Shown one piece after another: positions 1-12,210 of a DNA stretch of 64,000 nt. The DNA lies in assembly GCA_029891345.1 (NCBI GenBank), contig CM057000.1, positions 138,492,663 through 138,556,662 of the forward strand, given 5' to 3'. The notes beneath the pieces are model-generated. The model was not told the DNA's origin and ran no database searches. It saw only the letters and a program-made list of their open reading frames with translations. A program made the position numbers and the translations under genes. Numbering within the stretch: position 1 is the first letter of the stretch; every line of letters begins with the position of its first letter. The stretch comes from Dryococelus australis (taxonomy: Eukaryota; Arthropoda; Insecta; Phasmatodea; Phasmatidae).

Positions 1-273
1 CAACACATAAAATGGCGAGGTTATGTTAAGAATATCCCAACACATAAAATGGCGAGGGTATGTTAAGAATATCCCAACACATAAAATGGCGAGGTTATGT
101 TAAGAAATATCCCAACACATAAAATGGCAAGGGTATGTTAAGAATATCCCAACACATAAAATGGCGAGGGTATGTTAAGAATATCCCAACACATAAAATG
201 GCGAGGGTATGTTAAGAATATCCCAACACACAAAATGGCGAGGGTATGTTAAGAATATCCCAACACATAAAAT
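1..273. repeat. 37-bp minisatellite, about 7 copies
   Basis: The unit begins CAACACATAAAATGGCGAGG and repeats at 1, 38, 75, 113, 150, 187, 224 and 261. The last copy decays after about 13 bases. One interval is 38 bp because of an extra A. Copies differ by single bases (GGTT/GGGT, GGCGA/GGCAA). The array runs off the left edge, so its full length is unknown. No coding role is seen. Confidence 0.95.
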
Positions 274-371
274 CGCAATAAAGTACTTGGAAACTGTAGC
301 TATAAGCTCTTGTTTCGTAGTCGTCAGGTCATGCCGAGTAAAAATGAAATGCTTTAGTAGTAACTTAATTA

Positions 372-1035
372 TAGTCTATTTGCGGTTTCTTTATATTTTA
401 TGAATCAAATCTGAAGAAAAATCAACCCATGTATGGCGTTTTTAGTTATCTTTCAAATATGCCATCTATAGGTGTGTTCATAAAAGTAACATTTTTTTTT
501 TTTTGGTTAAATTAAAAATTTTATTTATATTCTCTCTATAAATTACAATATTTCATTTATAATTAATATGAATTTAAGACAGCGAGAAAACATGTGCGTT
601 GGTAACGCCTAATAAGAAATACGTAGTTCTCATACAAGATAGTATTACAACCGAGTGCGCAGGAATAAGGTGCGTTGTCCCTCTGGTGTAATAAGAAATA
701 CGTAGTTCTCATACAAGATAGTATTACAACCGAGTGCGCAGGAATAAGGTGCGTTGTCCCTCTGGTGTAATAAGAAATACGTAGTTCTCATACAAGATAG
801 TATTACAACCAAGTGCGCAGGAATAAGGTGCGTTGTCCCTCTGGTGTAATAAGAAATACGTAGTTCTCATACAAGATAGTATTACAACCGAGTGCGCAGG
901 AATAAGGTGCGTTGTCCCTCTGGTGTAATTCTCCAGACTTAGTTAAGCTTAGTTTGCACGAGGCGGAGGAATATCCTGCAAGTAGAACTTTAGCTGGGCT
1001 TCAGAAAAGTGTGAGGTAACTGTTAATGGATTGTA
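372..1035 (+). mobile_element. MITE family C, copy with internal tandem expansion
   Basis: The left end (TAGTCTATTTGCGGTTTCTTT) and the right end (cttcagaaaagtgtgaggtaa followed by TAATGGATTGTA) form an imperfect terminal inverted repeat. It matches the copies at 15126, 20441 and 62360 along its length, including the internal TTTATAATTAATATGAAT and GAGGCGGAGGAATATCCTG blocks. The insertion site looks like TA. The element is longer than its relatives (about 390-440 bp) because a 79-bp internal segment is present four times. It has no coding capacity and is non-autonomous. Confidence 0.85.
610..925. repeat. 79-bp tandem repeat inside a C element, 4 copies
   Basis: The unit starts TAATAAGAAATACGTAGTTC and recurs at 610, 689, 768 and 847, almost without change; one copy has CCAAG where the others have CCGAG. 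The same segment is single-copy in the other C elements. The expansion therefore arose in this copy or its immediate ancestor, and recently, given the near identity. Confidence 0.95.
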
Positions 1036-1578
1036 ACCGTTAATCTGGGCCAGTTACAATTACTGAATTCTTGCGCCTTGTTGCCGTGTATGTGACTGAT
1101 GGGCGAAACACTTTCTCTATGTGTAAAACAAAGGCATACTTAAGAATGCAAATTTATGGTTCGAAGGCACGTAAATCTTCGACCATGCATTCAGTACGTA
1201 GGATCATTTCAGTGTGTCGATAATGCGACATAAAAAAGTTTCCACTCTTTCGTTTATTATCGTGTTTCTTTCGTACTCTTATGTTTATTTTTCTTTTGAG
1301 AAGTTTGATACTGTTTTGCAATTTCAATTAATACAACAATATCTCCAGTTGAAAGGTTTTGATCTCCCTGTTTTGCATTCTTTTTTAAAGAGATGGTTGT
1401 GATATTTTATTAAGTAAAATATTAAAAAAAGGATTATACTCATAGTGATCAGTTGAAGTGCGAGAGATGTTGCAAATAATATGTAGAACTTATAAAGTAA
1501 AATGCTGAGGATGCCATGCCAAAATGCAGAAGTTACCTCTCCCAGAACGAAGAGATTAACTGTGTGTTAAATCAAGTA
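1036..1578. other. No recognisable feature
   Basis: AT-rich sequence between two MITEs. The open frames here (for example 62 codons from 1214) show no recognisable motif and I treat them as chance. Confidence 0.5.
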
Positions 1579-1985
1579 AAGGCTGTTCACGATAAAGTGA
1601 GCACTTTTGAAATGAACCTTAGGAAAAAGTCTTTTCCCCTTCCTGCAGATATTATGACGGGCACCCAGTATCGTTGGCAGCGATGGATGGAAAATAGTTC
1701 CATATCTTAATGTCGAATTAAAAGTGTTTGGTGACCATTCGTGATAAAGTAAATAACGTAATTCACTTCGTGTTTTTTTAATGTATCCAAGTGTAAAAAA
1801 AAAAGTACATTTGTGAAATATTTACTTTTCTAATAATTTAAATGTTTCACTTGACCAACGCACAAATAAGGTGTTGTGTACCATGGCAATGTTAATTTTA
1901 CATAAAGCGGAAGAATACACAACGTGTACACAAGTAGATTTTGAGCAGGGATTTCGAAAGTGTTCATTTTACCGTGAACAACCTA
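1579..1985 (+). mobile_element. MITE family A, complete copy
   Basis: A 407-bp element flanked by TA (1577-1578 and 1986-1987). The left end AAGGCTGTTCACGATAAAGT pairs with the right end, which reads TTTTACCGTGAACAACCTA. Internal landmarks shared with the other A copies are GATGGATGGAAAATAGTTCC, a run ending in GTGAAATATTTACTTT, and GCGGAAGAATACACAACGTG. A TA duplication and long TIRs fit the Tc1/mariner superfamily. There is no transposase frame. Confidence 0.88.
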
Positions 1986-1987
1986 TA

Positions 1988-2870
1988 ATTAACACGTGTC
2001 ATAGGGAAGTAAGTTTATAATTCAACCCCAAATTTCTTATTTTCTATAGCAAATTATTTGCAGTGTAGCTATTGTTTAGTACGGAAACACAAAAAAATTT
2101 CTGTGTTTATATGACAAGTGCAATTACTGTTTCCAAATTACGTGTTTGAAACAACAGACAGTCACGAAGGTATGTTTCTGCATATAAACATTCAATTTTT
2201 CTATAACGTGGCATTCATTACCAATTATGGTGTGGTTATTAATATAATTATAATATTTTTTCATTTATCTGATAATAGTGCCTTTTCTATAACTATAAAT
2301 TACTCTCCACCCTTCCGATTATTAAAATCAAGTAGTGTATCTCCCAGGGCTTCGGATTTTTCAGTCACATCTGGATAATTGTAATATTAATTATAAAACC
2401 TGGCACAGATATATTTAGCGAGCAAATAATTACCCAAAACATTTTTTGCTCTGCAGCGTAACGTAAGTAAATTACCATTATTTCTGAACTAAAGAATAAA
2501 AATTAATTTTATGGATCTTTCCGCGGTTAACACTGTACAGAGAAAAATAATGCATGTGATGGCTTTATCCACAGGGTCCTGTACTCTATACTATTTTCGA
2601 ATGTCCTTGTATTAAGAGAGGATAGCTGCGGGCATGCGCAGAAGCAAGTAGGCCTAGTTTTTTCAAATTTTTTCACGACCTTATTTAGCATGAGTACTGT
2701 TCGAGATTTTAACTTTCTAGAGTCTGGCAGTTATGTACTGGAATCGTTAAGTCGTAAAACGTAATTGTGTTTCTCGGCCGTTGCTTCTTCTTCTGCTGCT
2801 GTTCGTAGTCTTGAGATTTATCAGCGACTAAGTGAGTACACCGAAGGAGTAGAAAGAGGCAATATGTTTT
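1988..2870. other. No recognisable feature
   Basis: AT-rich sequence. An 86-codon frame at 2118 has a low-complexity hydrophobic content and no family signature. I see no RNA gene or repeat with a second copy in the window. Confidence 0.4.
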
Positions 2871-3540
2871 AAATCTCCCTGCTCCTCCTCCTTCGTCGGC
2901 CGACGCGGGTTAGATGGCGCTCGACAGTCTCACTCACCGGGCGGGGGTATCGCGAGAAGGTTTCGTCCGTGCAGTCACTGTGTGTTGCTACCCGGCCAGA
3001 CGAGCTGGCGAATTACTCCAAGCTCGCGCAGAAACTTTAGTGCTTGTTGTGTTGCACGCTAGGGGTGTGAGGTTTGCGATGAGGGGGTTGGTAAGGGGGG
3101 TGGGGGCAAATTGGACGCGATGTTCGCCGAAGGAGTTGTTCCCCTAGGCGCCCAACTACCGACAAATCACAAAGACTCCACAACCCCCCCCCCCTTTCGC
3201 CCATTACCCCGTGTAGTACCTCACCCCCACCCCATTTCTCTCACAATTCCTTCCCCGGCCATCTTAAACACCACCCCCGCCCTTCTCGCAAAAGGACAGA
3301 CGCGAAATCTCGTATAATGCCGCGGCTGTAAAATCTCTTCGGGGATGGAGGGTGGAAACGATTTCAAGCCGGATCCCCAGGGACAATTCTCGGAAACTCC
3401 CAGATCACTAGGCTAAAGCTACTTTCACGGCCAGAATAGAGAACAGGGGGTGTGGTTTAGCCGAGGGTAGATCGAATGGGGTGGTGGTGGGTTGGGGGGA
3501 TGCCCTAGGTAGTCTGTCGCCTGGAACAGCGGTATAAGCA
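2871..3540. other. GC-rich, CpG-containing island
   Basis: This block departs sharply from the AT-rich surroundings, with many CG dinucleotides (tcgtcggccgacgcggg near 2895) and C/G homopolymer stretches around 3186. A frame of 77 codons opens with ATGGCG at 2914, and a donor-like GGTAAG follows near 3089. These features would suit a promoter or first exon. Without transcript or protein homology I do not call a gene. Confidence 0.3.
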
Positions 3541-5659
3541 CGTTTATAGGGAAACTTGACGTCGCTGACATCATGTGCTCTCGAGACAGTGTGAACTTCT
3601 GGTCTTTACACCGTTGGCAAACTTTTATGTGTCGAGAAACTGTTTATTTTTTCAGACTCTTTCAGGTGTCCCGGGAAAATCACTAGCGTTGGGATCCATC
3701 ACACGAATGTGATGTCATCATACCAAACGTCACTATATTTTCGAAGATCAGCCTCATCGACATAATATGATCTTCCAGATCTCTGAAATCATCCGAATTT
3801 TAAAATTCATCTGATACACGTTTAGGGGTCTGTAGTATACAATAAAAAATAGCTGTTTATGTCCAGTCTGGTTTGAATGTTTCTCGTGTCTCCTTCAGAC
3901 ATGGTTAGCTCTGCCGACAGTTGATTAAAATCCAGTTACATAAATATTTCCCAAAAGCTCTGATCTTTGAGAAAAATATTTAACGTGACGTGAACCTACC
4001 TGTCGTCATTCTGTAAGCATTCCTCTCATAAACAACTGACACTTATTGTAAATTTTTATTACAATTGTTATTAAATTAACTCACAGTTATCTTTAAACCT
4101 TCAAAATTACCCCAGAATTCCTACCTCAGTAGTTGCATGAATATTTATTAATACTGTTTTCCATTTATGCTTTCGGAACTTCGCCGAGTTGCCAAAATAT
4201 TGCGTTTTTTAGCTTTAATTTTTACTTGGATACTCTAAATCAACGACAAATTAAATCCCGATACACGAAATTGTATTTACATAATGTTTCATTCTTCCTT
4301 TGAACAATATAACGTATTCCCAGTAAACTTCACTAATTATTACATTCTCTAAAATATTCATTTCTGAAATTTTTGTAATTTTTTGTTGATTCTGAGTTAA
4401 GATATTAAATATACGCCGATATTTGAAAGGTACATCATGTCATCAAATTTATTTTTCTACGTAGTAAGCCTACCGCAGTCATTCTTCAGTGCGTAAGTGA
4501 AAAGCCATTGCTTTGTTATCGATTATTTTAAGGAAAAAGTTCTAAAATTTACATAAAGTAGCTACTTTTCTGACACTGAAACAGTTTGTCAGACGTTTGC
4601 AAAAAAAAAATGTATATATGTTTACTCTAGTGTCGTAATCCTGGAGCAAACATGTGTTATCGTAAAATAATTGTTCTATTGCCAACACCAAAACATTATG
4701 AACATTCGTATACTTTCCTACCTAGAATACAGATTTTTAGTAGCAATGAAAATTAATTTCAGGCATTATGTTCAACTTGTTACCTGTTTCATTATTTTAC
4801 TTGCTCCAGCTCTTAGCAAAGGCCAAAATTCCCTAGTAATGATTCGGTATGGAAATTACGTCAGTTTATTGCGGTAAACTTGGGGAAAATTCGTGACTGT
4901 ATCATCTGAATCAGGCTTGTAAAATATACCTACGCGTGATGTGTAATACGCTGTCGTTTCTGAGGAATTCCCCCGTGCGCTAAAGAATGAAATAATGAGC
5001 TGCAGCAATAGATACAAATTGTATGTAGGCCTAAACCATAACTTGCTTAGATAAATGGAAGATTATCTTAGGGATGCAAAATTTTTGAGTGCAGATTGCG
5101 AGGAAAAACCCGTCACCCTATCTAGCACCGTCTTGTGTTCCATGAGGGGGATCCCTATCTTCTCTTATATTCAAATGGTATAGTGTTATCCAAATGAGAA
5201 GAAAATGCGTAGAAGCACGTTATAGAAAGGGCGAATCCATTCCTCGAAAAGCGGCGAGGGGGTGGCGGGTAGTTCACAGTCGTCGTGTGACTTCGCTCGA
5301 GTAAGGAAACTTGGATGGCTCATGCGCAGATGCGTACAGACTAGACCAAAAACATCGGACAGCAGCATGCACGGAGTTACGATCGATAACGATAGACTAT
5401 ATTTTCAGCTTTGACACTACATACAAATACAGGGGCCGTTACTCTTGCGAACTCTCCCTCTTCTTCGTTATAGCCTGAACTTCTCTTATCCGTTCTTCCA
5501 TCACCCCCTACCCCACCCCCCTCCCCACTTTTTTTTTTCCAACCAACGGCACGGGGAGACTCTTCTCATTCGAACAGCACTGTACACGATCAGACGAGAT
5601 ATAGGACGATTCATTGCGTATATGCCGGTTTTGTGTGTGTAGCGAGCTAGAAATGAGTA
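3541..5659. other. No recognisable feature
   Basis: Mixed AT-rich sequence, slightly richer in GC near 5100-5600 with a C-rich stretch at about 5505-5530. Open frames are short (68 codons or fewer) and lack recognisable motifs. Confidence 0.4.
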
Positions 5660-5898
5660 GAGACCTTACAAAAATTCGCGCGTTCATTGACCTGCCGGCT
5701 AGACTCTAAAGTCTTATGTACAAATATGTCGATATCAACTGCGCATTGGTTGTCTGCTGTCACAGTGGAAGGCGATGATTGGGCCAGCGTTATCCAGGAG
5801 GTGTCAAACACCGTGTGGGCCAATGGGTAAACTTATCTAAACACACGTGTTTTGAATTCTAGCTTGCCCCTAGATGAATCCGCGAATTTTTCATGTCT
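5660..5898 (-). mobile_element. MITE family P, copy 1
   Basis: A 239-bp element between TA dinucleotides. The ends are GAGACCTTACAAAAATTCGC and the inverted CGCGAATTTTTCATGTCTC. Read on the minus strand it is clearly homologous to the copy at 37484: both contain ctagaattcaaaaca, a gtttgacacctcctgg block, and a tcgccttccac.gtgacagcag block. The two copies are in opposite orientation. It is non-coding. Confidence 0.85.
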
Positions 5899-6242
5899 CT
5901 AGCAATGAGCGACAATTTTCGAGCAAAAATGGTTAAAATGTGTGCACATGACAAACTCGTTAGTTACTCATCACAGTTTGTGAGTTTGTCTTCTTACTAA
6001 TATTATAACCATCAAATGGGTACCGCGATTGGCAAGGCGGGAAGGATATAAAAATAGATTTATTAACAGTTACAAAAAAAAACATTAATATAGCTACTCC
6101 AACCAGATACAAAAACATTATTAGGTGCCCATTCAAGTAAATTGAAATTCTTTAATATTTCATTCAGTACAACACTTCCAACATCAACGTAAATTCTAAA
6201 AATCATCCATCTAAAACTCTTAGTCTACCAACATCCTTCTTC

Positions 6243-6349
6243 TGGGATTTACAAATATGTGTTGGGATTTACATATATGTGTTGGGATTTACATATATGT
6301 GTTGGGATTTACATATATGTGTTGGGATTTACATATATGTGTTGGGATT
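6243..6349. repeat. 20-bp minisatellite, about 5 copies
   Basis: The unit TGGGATTTACATATATGTGT repeats head to tail at an exact 20-bp spacing, with one variant base in the first copy (ACAAATATG). A short frame through it is only a product of the repeat; 20 is not a multiple of three, so it cycles through frames. Confidence 0.93.
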
Positions 6350-9300
6350 TTATTCACTCTCGTAGCAATACTCTTATTATTTCTAATCTTATCGCGTTTT
6401 TCCAGAGAGTAAGTATTTTCACGAAAAAAAAATCGTTTTAATTCTGTGGCAAGAAATATATTTTTCCAAAATTATTGCTACAGTAAAACATTACATTTTC
6501 TCTAAGTCACGTTTTTTTTTTTTTTTTTTCATTTCGACATAATTGGATTTACTGTAAGATAAAACTCTTTTAAAAAGCGCACGAAACAATGTATATAAAT
6601 AAATAATATTTTTTCTCTACTTTATAACATTGTATTTATTTCCCCGTGTGAATGTGAATCCCAGAACTTATTACTGTTTTTTACAAGTGAACACTATTGG
6701 TGCTGTAAAACGCAAAATGCTTTCTGAATTGATTCAATCAAAAATTTTCCTTTAAATTATAAAGGCTTTTAACTTATTTCTCTTTTACGTTTGTCACTTT
6801 ATTTATCGGCATAATTTTTAAGATAAATACTATATCCACATTTCGTAGTAGTATACTATTATAGCCGCATGACCCAAAACGGTATCAATTGATTTGGGAA
6901 CTTTCATGCTTAAAATGAAAATTATTGCATTATTAAGGTAATATCTATTTTTTGCAAATTTTTACACTTTATGCAGTTGATTTCTTAGAACAATTCGTAA
7001 CATATTTAATAACTATATAGATTTTTGTAAAATAATATAAAGGTCTTTAGAATTTTATCAATAATAAGTGTGAAAAATATTCTTACCTACGTATAACAAA
7101 TGTGTTAGCCAATAACTCATTCCAATTATATTTTCATTTCCAGCAACAGAGAGCTACTTGTGCATCAAATAGCGCGTCTTGAAACAGTATGGCGTATCTC
7201 TCCAAATCACAGTGCTTGGTTTTAAAATAATTTTACCGAGAAAGGTCGTTCAGTAAATTTTATAACATTAGGTTTCTAAGGGTTCGGGGTAGATTCAAAG
7301 AGATTGAAAAAATAATAGTTCCAATTCATTAACGTAATTTGAAGACTACTTCACAATACGTTAACACACCTACAAAGGAGTAAAAATATCTAGTTTTGTC
7401 TGGAAATAGTTTCCAGCACAGTTTTCCCAAATCTCAAGACCATACTTACATACTTACGTAGAAAATTAGTTCGGTCTACCTGAAATATAACGACTGAATC
7501 AGTTAAAATAAATTCCATCGCTTGTATCTTAATCGTCAAAATACTCTAGTGCCCCAATTTAAACAATTCTTAAATGTTATATTATGTTTCGGCATACAAT
7601 TTCTGAGTTTGGTTTATAAATGAAATGCATAAATAGGGGAAATGCAAAATACTCTTATTTCATGCTTTACGAAATGCAGTTAGTTTAAAGTTACCAAATG
7701 TACAAAATCGCCATAGTAATTTCAACCTTTCGAATTGTGCAAATAAAATTTCAAACAAATTTGTATAGAACGTAAACATAAGCTTTATCGTTAACGTAAA
7801 CATGTTACGTAAATATTTGCTATTTATTAAAAACACATGCTCATATCTTAAGTAAATTCTGTTTAGTCAAGAACTAGTCAATTTTTCTTCTGTATATAAT
7901 ACAGTGAAATGCTTGAATGTAAATTATTTTACAATCTGAGCCTTTATAATATATTTTTAAAAATCAAACACACTGCTAACATATCAGAATTTGACATTCT
8001 GCATGTTTTGCTGTACCTAATTTATAGGATATTTTCACTGAATGAGATTTGCACGAGCAACTAAAGACAATTTAATTATGTTATGAAGTAAATTCCAGTT
8101 TATGTCGACTGTGTAAGACGAAAAAAATGAAATACGTTCCTTAAATTACGTAAAAATTATGATACATTAACTCGGATATATTTAAATAGAAAAATAATTT
8201 CATAAGAGAAAATAAAATTAGAAAACAGGCCTGCAACAAGGTGAATAAAATAAGGCACTGCACATTAAATACATAATAAGCATGTAATTTTGAGGTCACA
8301 ATAAATATTGTTTTTAATATTAAACAAAACGTATCATAGGAGGAATGGTGTTGTCAGGTCCCATAAAAAGTAATTTTTTAAATGACAGTTAAATAGACAT
8401 TAACGAGTAAAATGTCACAGTGTCTTGAGGCTAGACAATGTTATGAAGTGCACGCGACTGCACTCATTATTTCTAGTTACACGTGTATGTGAGATAAGCT
8501 CTGACACTGGTATTATATGCAAAACAAGTATTAAATAGTCGATTGAAGAGAAAGAGAAGGGACAGTGCTATTATACGCGTGTCGAGAACTCATGCATGCT
8601 ACATGTTGGCTAAACGTGCCACTAGCTGATATGCAGGTCGATCCATATAACATTTGTGCCCACTAAAGTATATCTACGTTCGTTTGCAATTGTATTATTG
8701 GAGAGGGAAGATAAGATGGTAATGAAGGTGGCGTCTAGATCAGAGTCCATGGATCACATCATAGCCTTTGGTCTGGTTCAAAAGTCATCCTTAGTGAATA
8801 GCTTGTATATTCACAAACAAAGAGTGGCTAGGTAGAAAGGCTAGATTATAAATATATCTGGAATGAATAATCTCATTTTGAGAACTTAAAGTCTGTTGGT
8901 GGAGTGTTTTTTTTTTTTTTTTTTTTTTTTCCTCTTTGAAAACTAGTCGATTGTCTCTTACCTTTACGCTGAAGTTCAAGGCGCTAATATATTTGAAGCT
9001 AGTTCTTCGCATTGAGGCTTAATCCTTGATATTGTGTTACAGATCGTTAAGAATAGCTGTTTTGCAAAGGTATTTTCAAAACCAGGTTTCCTTGTTTGAG
9101 GTATTTTGATACAAGTCTTTTAGAGACACACACTAGCCAGTCAATCTTAGGTCATGTACTACATGATAAAGGAAAATTACTTTTAAGAATCCATGAAATA
9201 GTTACGGCTTCGTATGGAGGTGAAGTATTATTAAAAAACGAACTTTAAAAATCACTCAAAAAAACTGCAACTATCATTACTTAGAATTCTTCATAGAGCA

Positions 9301-10307
9301 TGCGGTGCCACATTTAGTAAAGCACATTTTTATAGCATTATTCATTGATACATTTAAGGACATTTTTAACACGCCTTTATTCTAATTCAGGAAATAATAC
9401 GGGATATTTACTATACTCTTGTTGCACCGAACATGTTTAAAGGTACGGAAATAGCATCTACTACACAGTTGTTTCAAAAATATTTTTTATTTTGACAAAA
9501 AGGGGTAATAGACATATTGTTGTGAGTTCAGCACACAGTTACACAATTCCCAGCACATGAAGAGAAAACAGTAGTTTTCATACATGATCTCTCACTCACT
9601 AGCATAAAAAAATAACTATGGTTTTAAATTGTGGGTTATATGGATAAAGAGGTACGGAATGTCCCCCAGATCTCTAATAACCAGAACATAAAATCAAGAA
9701 CAAAAATTAATTTTTTTTAAATTTATTTCAATGGGACTTATTTTATTTACTGTGTATTTAATTAGCATACAACAATAGCTAGTAAAATGTACAGTGTTTC
9801 TGGAGTGAAACAGTTGACTTTTTTTATAACAATAACGAATAAATATCACAAAATCAGTAAGTAAGCTAGAATGACTGCTTAAAAATTTGTAATACTTGTT
9901 TATATAGAAATTAAAAAAAAAATTAACAATTAAATTTTACCTAATTTTATTTTCTTTAAAGCCAAATTTACTATATTTTGTATAAATTATAGTTTTTAAA
10001 GATTTACAAATATCAATATTGTAGCTTTTTATAAAATATTATTTCGTCAATTTTAAAACTTTTTTAATAATATCTAATGATTTTGTAGTTTATATACCTG
10101 TTTCTTTTCGCAAAAAGTTAGCAATTTTTAATTTGAAAACTAAAGACTCTATGCACTATTATTGTATTAGATAGTTACCAGCATTCAAATATCTTCTCAA
10201 TAAATCTAACGCCATCAAAATATATCAAGCAGCTCAAATTCTGTTCTTAATTTGATATTTCAGACATTCACGTCATGCCGGTCTTTTCCACCGCTCGTAA
10301 AAATGGT
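6350..10307. other. Long AT-rich stretch without recognisable genes
   Basis: Nearly 4 kb of very AT-rich DNA with many stops in all frames. It contains poly-T runs at about 6512-6530 and 8907-8930 but no tandem array, no TIR pair that I could match, and no copy of the families found elsewhere in the window. It may be intron or intergenic DNA, or repeats too decayed to see by eye. Confidence 0.45.
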
Positions 10308-10634
10308 AAGATGGCGCATCTAGTTAAACTGCGTGGCGAATGGTTTAATAGGAAACCGTAGCATGTGGAGAGTCAAGAACCCAGTCGGTCGGATGAGACT
10401 GTAAAACACGATTAAGTAGGTCGCCGCCAGACTCACGACGCCGTGTGGTTTGATTTCCTCCCCGCGGCATCTGGACCGTAAACAGATTGTATTTCACCGC
10501 GGGATGAATGCATCTTCGCTGCCAAAGCCACGTGAAGAAGGGTGCAGACGCCAGCAGAATACTCCGAAAAGATCTGCATCTCTTCCGGCTCATTTGTACC
10601 TCGAATCCTCCACTGTCAGATAATGTGCCATCTT
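10308..10634. mobile_element. Possible short-TIR MITE
   Basis: AAGATGGCGCAT at 10308 is matched in inverse orientation by ATGTGCCATCTT at 10623, giving a 12-bp terminal inverted repeat with one mismatch around a 327-bp segment that is richer in GC than its flanks. No second copy was seen in the window, so the element call rests on the inverted repeat and base composition alone. Confidence 0.3.
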
Positions 10635-10731
10635 TGAAAATTACTTCATTTTCTTCATACTAAACAATTTTTACCCTACATTCCATGAAATATCGCATCT
10701 AATAGTATTTTTTTTAAATATAATTTAGCAT

Positions 10732-11168
10732 ATAGTCCGTTCACGGTTACTTCAAACTTTTCTGAAGCCCTGTTTCAGGTTCTACTTCCAGGATATTCTT
10801 CCTCCTAGTGTAAACAAAGCTAAACCGAGCATATACAGTTACTCTAAAATGACAATGCACTGCATTCGTGCGCACTCACTTTAATATTATTTTTCATAAG
10901 AACTATTTCTTAGTGGGCATCAACCAACACACCTAGGTTTCCCCTGTTTTAACTCATATTAATTATTAATGAAATATCAAAATTTATGTATAGAATATAA
11001 GTTAAAGTTTAATTTAACTAAAAATAAGGTACGTTAATGGCAACACATGTATAAAGTGCTTTTAACACGTGGCATATTTTGGAAACAACCAAACACATCA
11101 CTCATTGGGGGGGGGGGGGGGATTTTTCAACGGTTTTTAAAAAAGTGTGAAGAAACCGCGAATATACT
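10732..11168 (-). mobile_element. MITE family C, complete minus-strand copy
   Basis: Begins TATAGTCCGTTCACGGTTAC and ends with ...AAAGTGTGAAGAAACCGCG then AATATACTA, the two inverted ends of family C. The inner sequence follows the family in reverse: the CTGAAGCCCTG block, the paired TTCTACTTCCAGGATATTC, and ttttaactcatattaatta. A 15-base G run at 11107-11121 lies near one end. Frames drawn across it are incidental. Confidence 0.8.
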
Positions 11169-11669
11169 ACAACAAGGGATTCCTGTTGTCACTCGTTATG
11201 AAGCGAAAACCGAAAAAAATCTGGGAAATATTCCATGGTACCGAATATCAATTAGCGTACGTTAACCACGCTTGTTTTAAATTTCCCAAAATTATTACTG
11301 TTTGCTCTGGTTACAATCCCGATAAAACCCCGTATAGTGCGGATTATGAATGGTCTTGGGGCTGAGTGCAAGGCATTTATGGCAGTGAAAACAGGAATGG
11401 AAGTTTAAACACGTGGGAGGGTGGGGGGGTGCCCGAGGTCGTGAGCGATGGAGGTCTTGATAAGATAACATAATTAAATTTGATTTTTAATTTGATTACA
11501 CAGGTATTATTTGTAACGTTAAACTATCTTATCTCCATTATTGCCCGTGTTGTCAGTGTGGGCAATATTAAATGTCTGTCTCAATGTTAATTAAAGTATT
11601 TATCACTGTCACTAATTGTTTACAATACTCTTACCCGCGCTCTTTATTTACTCATATTTACTTTGTCTA
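11169..11669. other. No recognisable feature
   Basis: About 500 bp of mixed-composition spacer between a C MITE and the large H element, with a G-rich patch near 11418-11435. No gene or matched repeat was found. Confidence 0.4.
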
Positions 11670-11979
11670 CACTCTAAATTCGAATCAGTAGGAAACCACT
11701 GATTCGCAGTGAAATTCAGCTACTCGAATCAGTGAAAATGGCTCCACTAGAATTAGTGAAAAAAATACTGATTGTTTCAGTGAAAGGGTGTTTAGTCACT
11801 TGAAATTATTTCATTGATTAAATAAGTGACGGCCGACTACTGTTTCGGGAATTAAATAATGTTTTTATTGGATGTAGCCAAATAATTACGTGAAATATAC
11901 ATATTTTCCGTAGTTTAATACTTATGTTGTGCAATTCACCGTAATTTCAAACAGTAAAAAAATTTTTCGGAGGTACCCA

Positions 11980-12024
11980 GGATTGAACTCACACACCGTT
12001 CGACTCTAGGCCGTTATCTTGCCA
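11980..12024 (-). other. tRNA-like module 2 of H element
   Basis: On the minus strand a box-A-like TGGCAAGATAACGG is followed about 34 bases later by a box-B-like GAGTTCAATCC, and then by a stem-like GGGTACC. It aligns with the module at 48229 of the J element, including the AAAAATGG that precedes box A. It does not fold into a complete tRNA by eye. Confidence 0.5.
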
Positions 12025-12134
12025 TTTTTGTATTTTGTCGATGTTGTAGTTGTGTTGAAGTGACGTTGTCGAGCTCGAGTTAGACAAACTTGCTGACAAT
12101 TTCTCGGTGCCCCAAGCGAACAGGGAAATCTGCC

Positions 12135-12210
12135 GCGGAGACACCAGGGCACGGCGAATCCACGACCCCTAGACTACAAGTCGGCAACTCTACCCCTGAG
12201 CTATGGGGGC
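12135..12210 (-). other. tRNA-Thr-like module 1 of H element
   Basis: Read on the minus strand: GCCCCCATAGCTCAGGGGTA, a canonical-looking acceptor and D-arm start with box A, then CTTGTAG as a candidate anticodon loop (TGT, threonine), then GTGGATTCGCC in the place of box B. The T-arm and acceptor 3' side are degraded, so it is not a working tRNA gene. The sequence after box B (GGCAGAT, then GCACCGAGAA) is shared with the J element. Confidence 0.5.

Noticed and set aside
1-273. CRISPR array
   Set aside because: The units are contiguous tandem copies without unique spacers, in a clearly eukaryotic setting. The same holds for the 44-bp, 24-bp and 20-bp arrays.
12135-12210. Possible tRNA-Thr gene
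   Set aside because: The 5' half and TGT anticodon look right, but the T-arm and 3' acceptor strand are degraded and it sits in a transposon core with a homologue in the J element.
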